From NCBI RefSeq assembly GCF_030384665.1, contig NC_083673.1:877501-941500 (forward strand): 64,000 bases of DNA, written 5' to 3'. Below are positions 19,439 through 29,999 of this stretch, piece by piece. This DNA is from Lodderomyces elongisporus (Eukaryota > Ascomycota > Pichiomycetes > Serinales > Debaryomycetaceae). Position numbers and translations under genes: made by a program. The notes under the pieces are model-generated. The model made no database searches and had not been told where the DNA came from. It worked only from the letters and a program-made list of their open reading frames with translations. The stretch's first letter is position 1. Every line of letters begins with the position of its first letter.

Positions 19439-20610
19439 GCAAATGAATGGTTCTACTCTACTTTCAAAGTGAAACAATTGGACTTAGTATTGAGGCTGTG
19501 AACGATATCGACAAGGTATGTTTTTTCTTCTTTTCCTTTTTTCCTTTCCAACTTTCATCATTATGTTGCTCAGTCTTCAAGTTTGCAGCTTGTTAGATTC
19601 TGCTACCTGGACTTGAAATTTTCAATTATTATTCCTATTTGGGACAATTGCGCAGGAACATTTTATTAGAGGAGAGGTTAACAAAAAAAAAGTTCAATGT
19701 TCTAATCTGAAATTAGTATTGATACTTGTTTATCCTCCACGATATCTATACGACCATACTCATAAAATTAAGTCTAACATTGATCAAGTTTCAAGTTTTT
19801 CATTTTTGCAATTACAAATCTAATCCACATTGGAGTAATGAATAAACATTGCTTGCTCAACACGACACAATTAAGCACCTTCAAAAACAAAAATTAGAAA
19901 ACAACAACAGAAGACAAAAGAATAATAACATGAGTGGCCTCGTGGGACGCTAAAAGGACGAGAATGCCTTGCCAAGAAATCCTTTCAAAAACTTGTTTTC
20001 ATTTCCAACCCACCTTTTTTTTTTATTTTCTTTCGTTCCTTTTGGCTTCTATAGTTTTGGCCCTACTTCAAAAACAGTGGCTTCTATTTTCCTTATTTTA
20101 TTTTATTTTTTTCTCTTTGATTGAAGAAACCATTTTGCAAAACAAATAGAATAAAATGCATGTCACTTATAGACGGTTTGGATTGAGAGAAGACCCTCGT
20201 GGGCTCATTTTGTAATGAAGTTTACTTTGAAATCCTAGTAAACTTATTGGAAATTGACGACCATGTGGCTCTTCATCATGAATGAAAGTGTGTAAAGTTC
20301 ACATGTTGCAAACAAATGAATGAGATCTAATTATGCAAAGCTATTGTTTCTCATACAACCCTCCTCCCCCTTCCTCTCCCCAAACACTTATTTTACCCAC
20401 GTCTATTCTATTCTGTTCTATTCTATTCCTTGTCAAAGCAGAAAACAAGCAAACAAACAAACAAACAAACAATTATCACTTTAAGTTTGGGTATAAGTAT
20501 GGCCCAACTTTCCTCAAAAAATACATCCTAATGCTTTATTTAATATTCAGCAGATCGGGAATTACCAAAAAAAAAAACAAAAAATATAAGCAAACAAGTT
20601 GAATTCTAAG

Positions 20611-22143
20611 ATGGCCTTCTCATTTCCAAAACTCTCCAAGATCTCCATATTGGTAATTGCCCTCTACTTATCGTTTTTGGATGCTGTATCTGCTGCACCA
20701 GTTGACAATTCTGCTGAAACTAAGAAAAACATCATCTTCCTCGTTGGCGATGGATTGGGGCCAAGTGGTGTCAATTTAGCTCGTGCTTATAGACAATACG
20801 TTGATCAACTTCCATACAATGACTTGTTGGAATTGGATAAATATTACATTGGCACCCAGGGCACATCCTCAAACAGTTCCTTAATTACTGATTCAGCGGC
20901 CGCTGGTACCGCATTGGCAACGGGTCAAAAGACTTATAATGGTGCCATTTCGGTCGATGTTGATCAACATGCTCTCGGTGCAGTGGGCGAGGCATTGAAA
21001 TTGCAAGGCTATACCACTGGGTTAGTTGTAACAACTACTGTTACAGATGCTACTCCTGCAGTTTGGTATTCTCATGCCATTTCGAGATCATCGCAAGACC
21101 TCTTGGCCGAACAATTGGTTGGTGAGATCCACCCATTGGGATTCGTGCCATCTTTGATTCTTGGTGGTGGCAGAGGCTGGTTTTATGGTGTAAATGAAGG
21201 TGGATTGAGAAAAGATAACAGAAGTTTGATCGAGGAGGTGCAAAATAACGGAACTTGGACATATATTGGAGACCGTGCTGGTTTTGATAATTTGGACGAG
21301 GGAAAAAATGTTACCTTGCCATTATTAGGATTGTTTGATGACGAATCATACCCATACAGGATTGATAGAGATGATGAGCAGCATCCCAATTTGGTTGAGC
21401 AAACTAGAGTAGCTTTGAATGCATTATCAAATGCCACTAGGGATTCAGAACAAGGTTTTTTCTTACTCATTGAATCCTCAAGAATTGACCATGCTGGCCA
21501 TGCCAATGACTCTCCCGCACACGTTCATGAGACTTTAGAGTACGACGAGACAATTGCCGAGGTGTACAAGTTTGTTCAAAATTCTGACGTTGATACGATA
21601 GTCATCGCTACTGCGGACCATGAGACCGGGGGATTAACATTAAAGAATACCAAGGGAAGTGACTTTTCAGCCATTGTTAATGCCACTCATTCAACTGAGT
21701 ATTTGGCAGATTCGATTGTTGATTTTGATAACTTTACAGATACTGATGCATTACAAGAGTTTATCAGAACCACAATTATCCAGGATGGTTTGGGGTTGAC
21801 AAACTTTACTGAAGATGAAGTCAATAGAATTGCAGACTTGGTAAGAGATGATGGTGAGGTTGGCGAGAACACCGATAGAGGTACTATCTTGAGTGTAGCA
21901 CTCTCCAATTTAACTGCGTCAAGAGCCAAGACCAATTGGGCTTCAACTGACCATACATGGGTCGATGTTGGGTTATATGCATTCTCAAATGCACCTTATT
22001 TGCAGCAAAAAGTTTTGAACACTAAAGACGGTTTAGCAGGATTCCATCAAAACACCGACTTCAGTGTATTTATAAAGGCAATCACTGACATTGACTTGAA
22101 AGATACTACAGAAAAGATTGCAGATATTCCATTAAAGTATTAA
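20611..22143 (+). CDS. Secreted alkaline phosphatase
   Basis: The longest frame begins with TTG at 20599; the first ATG is at 20611, giving 510 residues (MAFSFPKLSK). Residues 1-28 form a signal peptide ending AVSA before APVDN. The alkaline phosphatase fold is clear: VGDGLGP with metal ligand Asp47, the nucleophile Ser95 in TDSAAAGTA, ESSRIDHAGHAND with metal-binding Asp/His, TADHETGG, and the last metal His in STDHTWVDVG. The order matches the E. coli PhoA/yeast Pho8 family. Many NxS/T sequons fit secretion. There is no second membrane span and no GPI signal, so it is likely periplasmic or extracellular. A Pho8-type paralogue with an N-terminal anchor lies 4 kb away at 25990-27687. Confidence 0.92.
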   Translation: MAFSFPKLSKISILVIALYLSFLDAVSAAPVDNSAETKKNIIFLVGDGLGPSGVNLARAYRQYVDQLPYNDLLELDKYYIGTQGTSSNSSLITDSAAAGTALATGQKTYNGAISVDVDQHALGAVGEALKLQGYTTGLVVTTTVTDATPAVWYSHAISRSSQDLLAEQLVGEIHPLGFVPSLILGGGRGWFYGVNEGGLRKDNRSLIEEVQNNGTWTYIGDRAGFDNLDEGKNVTLPLLGLFDDESYPYRIDRDDEQHPNLVEQTRVALNALSNATRDSEQGFFLLIESSRIDHAGHANDSPAHVHETLEYDETIAEVYKFVQNSDVDTIVIATADHETGGLTLKNTKGSDFSAIVNATHSTEYLADSIVDFDNFTDTDALQEFIRTTIIQDGLGLTNFTEDEVNRIADLVRDDGEVGENTDRGTILSVALSNLTASRAKTNWASTDHTWVDVGLYAFSNAPYLQQKVLNTKDGLAGFHQNTDFSVFIKAITDIDLKDTTEKIADIPLKY

Positions 22144-22379
22144 GCATAGAGCTCAACCGTTTAAACTTCAGGTGGCACCACCATCGTCATCATCATAATT
22201 TTTCTTCACCCCGTTTACCCTATTTTTTTTATATATATTTGCAAGCAAAACTTGTTTTCTACAGTCTGTTTTTTCTTTTTCTTTTTCTTTTAATTTTTAT
22301 TTTTATTTTATTTTTTCCTATTAAATAAAGTTTATTTTTCTCTATATTACTAGTCTATTTAAAGAAACAATTTTCAACT
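22144..22379. terminator. Convergent 3' region of phosphatase and drug transporter genes
   Basis: Only 236 bp separate two convergent stop codons. The T-rich tracts with TATATA (about 22228-22240) and TTTTCTTTTTCTTTTTC (22270-22290), and AATAAA at 22324, could give overlapping 3' ends. Inference from composition only. Confidence 0.35.
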
Positions 22380-24197
22380 TTAAAAGTTATCTTTATGCAC
22401 AGTGTAGTCTTCTTTACACCATTTAGCTCTTAAAACTTTACCATACTTGTAAAATGCAAATGGAATCAACACATTGGCCAAGGAGACAAAAGCAAGCAAC
22501 CAACTTGCCCATTGTAAACCGAGACCTTCGTACATGTATGTAACGAAAAGTGGAAATGCAGCACCTGCAGTACTTCTAAGAAACACTTTTGTTGCTAATG
22601 CAGAAGCGGCGTATTTAGCATATGTATCAATGATGTAGTTATTCAAGGAGTAGTAGATCAAAACCATTCCATAACCAAATGCGATACCGGATGATGCAGG
22701 GCCAACCCAAATGATATGTTTATACGAAGTGGCACCCAAAATAAACAATGCAATTGCTGGGAATGGTGCACCAATCATTGCACCCCAAAGACGCAACTCT
22801 GGGGGCACTGGCTTACCTTCCAGGTAAAGTTTTGTAGTTACTTTGATGTAGTGTTTCTCCAAAAATGGTGTTGTTGTTACTGCCAAACCAGCGCCAATCA
22901 AGATTGGGATAAGCATAAGACCAATTTTATTGTCCTTGTATCCGTATAATTGATTGAAAATGTATGGATAGGCAAAAAAGAAGGCGTAAAGCAATGCGTA
23001 GATCAATGCAACATAGCCACATACAAGGTCCAAGACCGGTTCTGTAACAACAAACTTTAATGGCAACAACAAGTTCAATTTCACCATTTCCTTAAATGAC
23101 AAGGGTGATGCTTCTTGTTCAGTCATTATATGTGGGTTTCCTGTTTCCTTTCTCAATTTCTTTGCCCTCTTTTTCAAGATAACAGGGGCATAAGTTTCTG
23201 GAATAAGAGCCAAAATGATCCACATAACCCCAGCAAAGGCCATGTTGACCCAAACCATCAAGTCAAATCTGTTTGTACCAACACTGATGAATCCATTAAC
23301 GACACCACCAAGAACCGGTCCACTATATGGACAGAAACTGAAAAAGGCAATTGCCAATCCACGCGTGTCACTATGAATATCCACCAAGCTTGCACCGGCA
23401 TTTGTTAATGCACTAGCAGCAAAGACACCACAAAGGAAACGGCATACTAACAAGCCACCGATATTTGGAGATAATGCACATGGGATATTGAAGATGGTGT
23501 ACAAGCCAAAACTGATTATATATACGGGTCTTCTTCCTATTTGTTCCGATAATGGAGCCCAAAGTAATGGACCAACACAGAAACCAAGCACCATCAAGGA
23601 GACTGTTAGTGTTGAAACTTCAGTTGAGACACCGTATTTATCGTTGATAGTAAACAAACCCCCTGATAAGCAAGATGATCCATATGCAGCACTGATGACA
23701 GAAAATGAAAACAATACGGTGTAGACCCACTTGATCCACATGGGCCAATTCAACGGGTTTTCAGGATCGTCGATTTTGAATGTGACAAACTCTGTCTTAT
23801 CGTTTATGCTATGTGTTCTTGTTCCTCTAGTGGGTTCTCTTCCTAAGCTTTCCAATGTCTTGGCCTTGACCAAACCAGTTTCCGTTTCCAAGACGTATTC
23901 CTCGGGGAAAATAGGGTCCAGCACAGGTGCTTGGTTCAAGTCTTGTTGTGGAACATCTTTTCGTATACCCAATTCACGTAACGATTTCTCGGTTTCAGTT
24001 TTATGCAATTTGAGGTTTGAGTCGCCCTCGTATCCTTGAGCTGTATCCAGAGACACAATTGACGACTGGTCGTTGTTTTCTCTATCTTCGTCTTCTTTTG
24101 GTTCCACCTCATTCAAACGGTAAGGTGTGACATGACCATATTCTAGGTCAGAATTGTTATTAGTTGATGACGATGATGACGTTATTGATGACGGCAT
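22380..24197 (-). CDS. TPO1/FLU1-type DHA1 drug:H+ antiporter (MFS)
   Basis: 605 codons with an ATG start. A hydrophilic N-terminal tail of about 120 residues (Ser-rich, acidic) leads to the family mark NPLNWPMWIKW just before span 1. Twelve spans follow. MFS motif A is LWAPLSEQIGRRPVYIIS after span 2, and the DHA1 motif C-like GPVLGGVVNGF sits in span 5. The central loop carries ILKKRAKKLRKETGN, as in Tpo1, Flu1 and Mdr-type polyamine/drug exporters of the plasma membrane. It probably exports drugs or polyamines; the exact orthologue cannot be named. It lies between two alkaline phosphatase genes, with no evident functional link. Confidence 0.9.
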   Translation of the reverse strand: MPSSITSSSSSTNNNSDLEYGHVTPYRLNEVEPKEDEDRENNDQSSIVSLDTAQGYEGDSNLKLHKTETEKSLRELGIRKDVPQQDLNQAPVLDPIFPEEYVLETETGLVKAKTLESLGREPTRGTRTHSINDKTEFVTFKIDDPENPLNWPMWIKWVYTVLFSFSVISAAYGSSCLSGGLFTINDKYGVSTEVSTLTVSLMVLGFCVGPLLWAPLSEQIGRRPVYIISFGLYTIFNIPCALSPNIGGLLVCRFLCGVFAASALTNAGASLVDIHSDTRGLAIAFFSFCPYSGPVLGGVVNGFISVGTNRFDLMVWVNMAFAGVMWIILALIPETYAPVILKKRAKKLRKETGNPHIMTEQEASPLSFKEMVKLNLLLPLKFVVTEPVLDLVCGYVALIYALLYAFFFAYPYIFNQLYGYKDNKIGLMLIPILIGAGLAVTTTPFLEKHYIKVTTKLYLEGKPVPPELRLWGAMIGAPFPAIALFILGATSYKHIIWVGPASSGIAFGYGMVLIYYSLNNYIIDTYAKYAASALATKVFLRSTAGAAFPLFVTYMYEGLGLQWASWLLAFVSLANVLIPFAFYKYGKVLRAKWCKEDYTVHKDNF

Positions 24198-25989
24198 AGT
24201 TAGTGGTGATTCTCAACAGTGTAGTTTGCAGATTCTAAAAAAAAAAAACAAAAACAAAACTAACTTAACTATGATTAGAATGTAAGAATATCAAATGTAA
24301 GAATATATGAATGCAAGAATAATGAATATTGGGACCAAAAAGCTTTGATGAATTGATTATGGAAATGCACTATAGAGACTTATACATATATATATATATA
24401 TATATCTATGTAGTTCCCTAATCATAGGGCAGCTCAATGGTCATTTATATACTTTCATCAACAATTGTGGATTCTCTATTACTATGTACTTACCCGTACC
24501 ACCTTGTACCGATAAGTTTGCTTTTTTCTACAAGGTTCCATTTGATTAGCCGTATCCGCTGCAATATTCCCATTTGCAATCGTTTCGTTTTTTTTTTTCC
24601 ATGTTTATTGTACGGATGTGCTAATGATGTTACTAACCATAGAGCAAAATAAAATAAATTAAAATAAAATAAAATAAAATAAAAATAAAAACAAAATGGA
24701 AGAATTACCGGCTTGTGCGCAAGGGGGGGAAAAGAATTAAGTGTGCATATATTTCGTAATACGTCCCGGCTAAAGCAAATGCACGGATTTAGAAATTGTG
24801 TTGGGAATGGAAGCAGGATTGCAAATTAGAAGTGGTAGCACAAGTGGATGTTGCTCAAGGGTAATTTAATAGAACTTTGCTGGGTTAATCAGCAATGATC
24901 AATAGGGAAAGGTTGCTGGGTATTCATCACTTCGTAAATCTTAATGTATGCAGTCTGCACTAGAATATAATTTAAATAACAACCGAATGGACTTCCCTTT
25001 GGTTGTTGAAAAAGACGAAGGAAAATAAATATAACAAGTAATAATATAACAAGTAATAATATAACAAATAACAAATAACAAATAATTATCTATTCCGGAT
25101 GAATACCACCATGGAAGAATTGCATTTGTCTACACATGAACCTTGTTTAAGGTTAAAACAGCAGACAAACTTTTGCAATCCCGTGTTCCGGACGTAATCG
25201 CTTTTGGTGAATGTGTATATTTTATTCAAATTGCAACAGCTCGTGTGGCGGCGCATAATAACTCTTTTTTGCCTTTTTATTATTACTTGTTTTTTTTTGG
25301 GGGGAGGGTAATTATCAATTTCTATTGGCTGTTTGCGCTCTGCCTAAGTCTTCCTCGCTCTCTCGTTCTCTCTCTCTCTCTCTATTTCTTTTTTTTTTCG
25401 CTTGGTATAATTCCGTGGACTGGCATCGGAAAAGAGAAAGCCAAAAAAATTAAATGAAATAAAAAATAAAAAATAAAAAATAAAAAGTAAAAAATAAAAA
25501 TTAAGAGAATGGAACTTTGATTAGCCGCGGATAGATAATTAATGAATAATTTATAGGGTGTATCATATTATCATACTACCGCACGCAGATCGTTACACAG
25601 ATACCCGAAGAGATCTCAACAGATTACCACGGGAACCAGTTATTTGATAAAAGTTTAAACTCGTTATTCAAGAATATGACTAAAAAAAAATATGTTTAAT
25701 AAATAAAAAAGAAAAATTTACAATTAGGCTCTAACGGTTGGGAATTAGATTTAGAAAGAGAACAATCAACTTATTTATCCGAATACGTACACGCACTCGA
25801 GAATAAATATATATATATGTATACATTTTCTTATCTCTTTGATTGTTTAATTTATATGTATTCTGCAAAAACAAACTTTTTATAAACTCCTCAATTTTGC
25901 GCTTTTGAGCACTTTTGTTGATTTCAAATTGTCTAAAATAATCACAATCTTTATTGGAAGCTTCTTCTTCTCCCTCTTCTTCGTGTACT
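24198..25989. other. Long intergenic region upstream of the drug transporter
   Basis: 1.8 kb without a supported gene. It has TA repeats (24386-24405), AAAAT/AAAAAT pentamer-hexamer arrays (24655-24690, 25459-25500), an ATAACAAGTAAT repeat (25032-25085), a CT repeat (25366-25384) and a few G-rich bits (24724). The length suits a stress-regulated transporter promoter. Confidence 0.65.
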
Positions 25990-27687
25990 TTACTGTGGCA
26001 CGATATGCCCATGATATTCATCGATAAACACATCAGATTTACCTGGAGCATGTGTGGTATCCTTTATCAACTTTGTCACATTCTTCAAATCAGAACCGGT
26101 CAATGACTCCATAAACGCCCCAATCTCAATGTTTTCATGGTTTCCAAAGAGACCATGCTTGTGTGACTTCAACCTGTGCAAGATTTGCTCAGAGTTTGTA
26201 TGTGCATAAATATTGACATCAACAGCAGAATGTCCATGTGTCGTCCATCCAATTTGTGCCTGGAACGAAATGATATTGTTCAACACATAGAGTAGTTCAT
26301 TGGGGTTGGATGCCTTGGAGACAATCTCATCAATGATGTCGTCATGCGCAGAGTCCGCTTCTACTCCCATATCTGATTTCAAAATCTCCTCTCTAATAAA
26401 CTTTTTCAATTCGTGGCTTTTTTGATTACGCTTTTCGTAAATTTTCTGGGCCAAGTACTCTCCCGAGTGAGAGCTGTTTAGTAACACTTCGGGGTACCAT
26501 AAGTAGTCAGGATAATTCTCAGTGACTTGTCTTGCAGTCACCATTCCGCCAGTCTCATGGTCACTAGTTGAAATTGCCACTGTTTCGACATCTGAAGTAT
26601 TAATAAACTCAATAACCTTGGCAAATGCCTTGTCGTATGCCAATACCTCCCTCACCTGTGCTGCAGGGTCATTATGATGTCCAGCATGGTCAATTCTCGA
26701 ACCTTCAATCAATAAGAAAAACCCTTGGTCTGAGTCCTTTGTAGCTTCTGATAATGCAATTAATGCAACTTCAACCTCTTCTGCCAAAGATGGGTATTCT
26801 TTAGGATCCCTATCAATATCATATGGTATGTCTGTATCAGCAAGTAATCCCAACAATGGCAAGGTTACATTCTTACCACCTTGCAATGCGTCAAACTCAC
26901 TTCTGTTGCCAACATAAGACCAACCCAGTTTGCGAGTCTCATCAATCAAGTTTCTTGCGTCAGCTCTGCATCCACCTGGAACGCTAGTAGGCAAGAAATG
27001 GCATCTTCCGCCACCCAAAATCAAGTCAACAACTCTGCCCAATGGATATTCCCCAATTTGGTGTTGAGCAATCAAATCTTCTTGGAATCGGTAATCTGCA
27101 TGCGATGAAAAAGCAGCTGGTGTTGCATCGGTAATCCGCGTTGTCACCACCAACCCAGTCATGTAACCTTGCAACTTCAATGCTTCGAGTATGGTGCCGC
27201 ATGGGTTTTTCTTGGGGTCTACACCAATTGCTCCATTATACGATTTCAAAGCACATGAAAAAGCGGTGGCACCAGCAGCAGAATCTGTCACCAACGAGCT
27301 CGATGACCGCGTCCTTGAAGTTCCAATAAAGTATTGGTCAATTGTTAATACGTCGTTGATGGGCAATTTGTCTCTAAATTGACGGAATGAGCGAGCAGCC
27401 GAGACACTGGCAGGGCCCATACCATCAGTAACCATCATAATAACATTTTTCTTAGAGCGAGGATGATGATGATGATGATGATGAAACTTGCCATGTCCAT
27501 GTTTGTGGCTGCCACTATGCTTGTCTGAATCTGTGTTTGTATTGTGGTAAAAGTAGAGATATGCTATAGTGATTATGGTGATGATGTTCAAAATGATAGA
27601 GAGTCGTTTCGCGATGCTTGCAGGTGACTTGTTTGTGCATCGAAGCGAGTCGCCTCCTAATAGAGGATAATTTTCAGATTTGACCAT
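25990..27687 (-). CDS. PHO8: Vacuolar-type (Pho8-like) alkaline phosphatase
   Basis: 565 codons with an ATG start. A short basic cytosolic tail (1-29) precedes a signal-anchor span at 30-47, as in S. cerevisiae Pho8, a type II protein sent to the vacuole. A luminal His-rich linker follows (residues 56-75, with seven consecutive His). Catalytic motifs: TDGMGPASV (metal Asp88), nucleophile Ser136 in TDSAAGATAF, EGSRIDHAGHHND, STSDHETGG and TTHGHSAVDV. The protein ends HVPQ; Sc Pho8 has a C-terminal propeptide removed in the vacuole. Function: repressible alkaline phosphatase releasing phosphate from vacuolar phosphoesters. It is the anchored paralogue of the secreted enzyme at 20611-22143. Confidence 0.9.
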   Translation of the reverse strand: MVKSENYPLLGGDSLRCTNKSPASIAKRLSIILNIITIITIAYLYFYHNTNTDSDKHSGSHKHGHGKFHHHHHHHPRSKKNVIMMVTDGMGPASVSAARSFRQFRDKLPINDVLTIDQYFIGTSRTRSSSSLVTDSAAGATAFSCALKSYNGAIGVDPKKNPCGTILEALKLQGYMTGLVVTTRITDATPAAFSSHADYRFQEDLIAQHQIGEYPLGRVVDLILGGGRCHFLPTSVPGGCRADARNLIDETRKLGWSYVGNRSEFDALQGGKNVTLPLLGLLADTDIPYDIDRDPKEYPSLAEEVEVALIALSEATKDSDQGFFLLIEGSRIDHAGHHNDPAAQVREVLAYDKAFAKVIEFINTSDVETVAISTSDHETGGMVTARQVTENYPDYLWYPEVLLNSSHSGEYLAQKIYEKRNQKSHELKKFIREEILKSDMGVEADSAHDDIIDEIVSKASNPNELLYVLNNIISFQAQIGWTTHGHSAVDVNIYAHTNSEQILHRLKSHKHGLFGNHENIEIGAFMESLTGSDLKNVTKLIKDTTHAPGKSDVFIDEYHGHIVPQ

Positions 27688-28937
27688 GGCTTCTTTTTTC
27701 TTATTCTTCTTGTCTTTTTGATGTTTTCGATAATTTTTAAACCACCTTGCCGAGTCAAAGAATCGTTAGGTGTGTTGACAGAGCAAAAAAAAAGAGTGCT
27801 GGAATTTAAATTTGGATTTTTAGCTTGGTTTTAGCTTGGTTTTGTTATCATGAAATGTTCCTCGTTTGTTGTTGTGTACTGAATTCCACTATATATTCTG
27901 ATATGGCACTCCTCCACTGATAAGACACGAGGTTGAAGGCTTATGAATTATTTATAGAACAGGAATCTTGTTTTTTCTCTTCTTCCTCTTCCTCTTTTTT
28001 TTTTTTTTTTTGTTTTTGTTTCTTTTTTTTTATTGTATTTATTGTATTTATTTTGTCATGCAAAGAAAACAATAGAGAGAACCCATTCTACAAGAAAATT
28101 GAGCACAAACACACAAAAACACAAAAACACAAAGGAGGCTGGAGGAGCTCTACACAAACAATAAATATTGTTGAATAGAGATAAGGCGTAATACCAAGAG
28201 AAGTAAAAGAAGAAGTAAAAGAAGAAGTAAAAGAAGAAGAAGGACAGATACACAAACAGAGGAAAAGCAAAAGGTAAAATGGGGAAAATTTACAAATTTT
28301 TACAATTCAACGACTTAGAGTCGAGGAATTTGTCAGAATCCCTAGAGTCTATTAAACACTGTTTTTAATTTTCCTATTACCAACAGTATTCTATTTCTTT
28401 TCCATTATGATTATTCTAGCAGGTATAACCTTTTTATTGAAATAGCTACTGATGTAGCGCTTACACTACGCCCACTTTACCAAACGTCCCTTGTTGTTCT
28501 TTTTGGTCATCGATCATTAAAGCTTAGAGGTTGAGTTTTCAATTATTACTTCTCTTGCTACTACTCAAGTGCTTGGCATACAATGTGGTACAAAAATGCA
28601 ACAAAGAAAAAAAAACTGCGAAATCGCCAAATCGCCAAATCGCCAAATTGCCAAATTGCCCAGGTATGAGCCCTACAATCCAAGTATTCAACCATTAACC
28701 AAACACTCAAAGTTATCTCCATTATCCGTCTCCAAATGTACATTAAAAGTTGGATTCCTTTATCACACATGGAGTCTATAGGGCCATTAGAGTTAAATGC
28801 AAATGGGAATAATAAAAGAAAAAAGTGAAAAACAAAAAGAGTAACAAAAAAAAACAACAACAAATGCTCATTTCTTTATTCTATTTTAATTTTAATTTTA
28901 ATTTTATTTTATTTATTGCTTGATATTATTTTCCACT
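27688..28937. other. Intergenic region upstream of the Pho8-like gene
   Basis: 1.25 kb without a credible gene. Includes a TTCCTC/T run (27980-28040), AAAACACA repeats (28110-28130), GAAGTAAAA repeats (28198-28240), the 8-bp array at 28621-28660, and TTTTAATTTTAATT (28880-28910). It is also the 3' flank of the cyclodeaminase-like gene. Confidence 0.65.
28621..28660. repeat. 8-bp tandem array, five copies of AAATCGCC/AAATTGCC
   Basis: Three AAATCGCC units followed by two AAATTGCC units, exactly 40 bp. It shares the consensus AARTYGCC with the array at 9646-9692, about 19 kb away. Confidence 0.9.
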
Positions 28938-29999
28938 TCAAAAGTCTTGCACAACCACCACATTTTCATCACTGATTTTGTTGCACACTAATTTCGCCAT
29001 TGCTAGATCCATAATTGACAATCCAACTATTTTCTGCACAGTGATGTTGGATGTAGTTTCAGTAACCTTTGGTATGTGCTCATTGTATAGTTCATGTATT
29101 TCAACCAAATCATCAGGAACATAATTTGCTTGTATCAATTCTCCTGCCTCGTGTAATGTATGCTCCTTGGAATCCACAATTATCTTGACACCTTTGTCTT
29201 TAAACAGCTTAACCAATCCCAAGTCTAGTTCAATCATATGCGGCTTATACGAGCCAATCAACGAAATAAACACGGGCCATTGTGGGTCTTGATTTATATA
29301 ACTTGTCTTAATGATGGGTGATGTCGCTGGCGTGCATCCAAATATAATTGAGCTGTTCCTTATATGATTAACAAAGTCGTCTTGTTTACTGCTTTGATAC
29401 AGAAATGCATTAAACACTACATTGTCAACCTCTTTCTCAAATTTTTCTTTTAGTTTCACTGCATTTTCCAAAGATCGGTTAAGGATATTGACAACCTTTA
29501 TCTTGTCCCCGTATAGCGAAAGCGCCAACTTGACATGCCAATAAGCTTGCAACCCCACGCCAAATACTGTCAATTCAGGCAATATTTCAGACTGTTCGTC
29601 AAGACTAATTATTTTGACCAAACCCAATATACTAGCCAATGCGGTTCTAAACGCAGTTAGTGTATTTGCATTTAACACGGCTCTAAGCTCACCAGTCACT
29701 TCATCCATTACCAATACACATCCAACAAAACCCAACCCTTTGGAGTTGTTTCCTTGACCACCACTAATAACTTTTATACCAACTTCCTCAGGTGATATAC
29801 ATGGCATGTAAACATGGGTAGTATCTGATTCAGTGTTGTTTGATTGTTGTGCAATTCGTGGTGGCACTATATGGTCTGGATCCTGTGAGTATGTCTTGAG
29901 ACCATTGAACAAAGTAGGCACAAACTCATTGAGTAATGTGGATTTAGTGAGTGACTTGTTTAAAAATTGGGTGACTGCTTTATCGCTAATAACTTTCAT
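28938..29999 (-). CDS. Ornithine cyclodeaminase / mu-crystallin family protein
   Basis: 353 codons with an ATG start (MKVISDKAVT). Family marks: the N-terminal PPRIA motif at about 47-51, GIKVISGGQGNN with a substrate-binding Lys, ANTLTAFRTALAS at about 110-122 with a conserved Arg, and the Rossmann glycine motif LTVFGVGLQAYWHVKLAL near 143-160. Members are NAD(P)H-dependent ornithine cyclodeaminases, ketimine reductases or alanine dehydrogenases. In yeasts the relatives (for example S. cerevisiae YGL159W) have no assigned reaction, so the substrate is unknown. No targeting peptide is evident; probably cytosolic. Confidence 0.85.
   Translation of the reverse strand: MKVISDKAVTQFLNKSLTKSTLLNEFVPTLFNGLKTYSQDPDHIVPPRIAQQSNNTESDTTHVYMPCISPEEVGIKVISGGQGNNSKGLGFVGCVLVMDEVTGELRAVLNANTLTAFRTALASILGLVKIISLDEQSEILPELTVFGVGLQAYWHVKLALSLYGDKIKVVNILNRSLENAVKLKEKFEKEVDNVVFNAFLYQSSKQDDFVNHIRNSSIIFGCTPATSPIIKTSYINQDPQWPVFISLIGSYKPHMIELDLGLVKLFKDKGVKIIVDSKEHTLHEAGELIQANYVPDDLVEIHELYNEHIPKVTETTSNITVQKIVGLSIMDLAMAKLVCNKISDENVVVVQDF

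Larger units (their letters stand above)
18682..20610. other. Divergent intergenic region between MFS transporter and secreted alkaline phosphatase
   Basis: 1.9 kb without a credible gene; a 195-codon minus frame at 18662-19249 is homopolymer-rich and overlaps the transporter start. Contents include TCACGTGA at 19000-19007, CACGTGTTT at 19430-19438, a TATTCTATTCTGTTC repeat near 20402-20428 and an ACAA repeat at 20446-20470. Both divergent genes must draw their promoters from it. Confidence 0.7.

Noticed and set aside
24421..24450. tRNA-like AGCTCAATGG sequence
   Set aside because: Resembles a tRNA A box, but there is no B box (GGTTCGANNCC) at the right distance and no cloverleaf. I found no convincing tRNA in the window.
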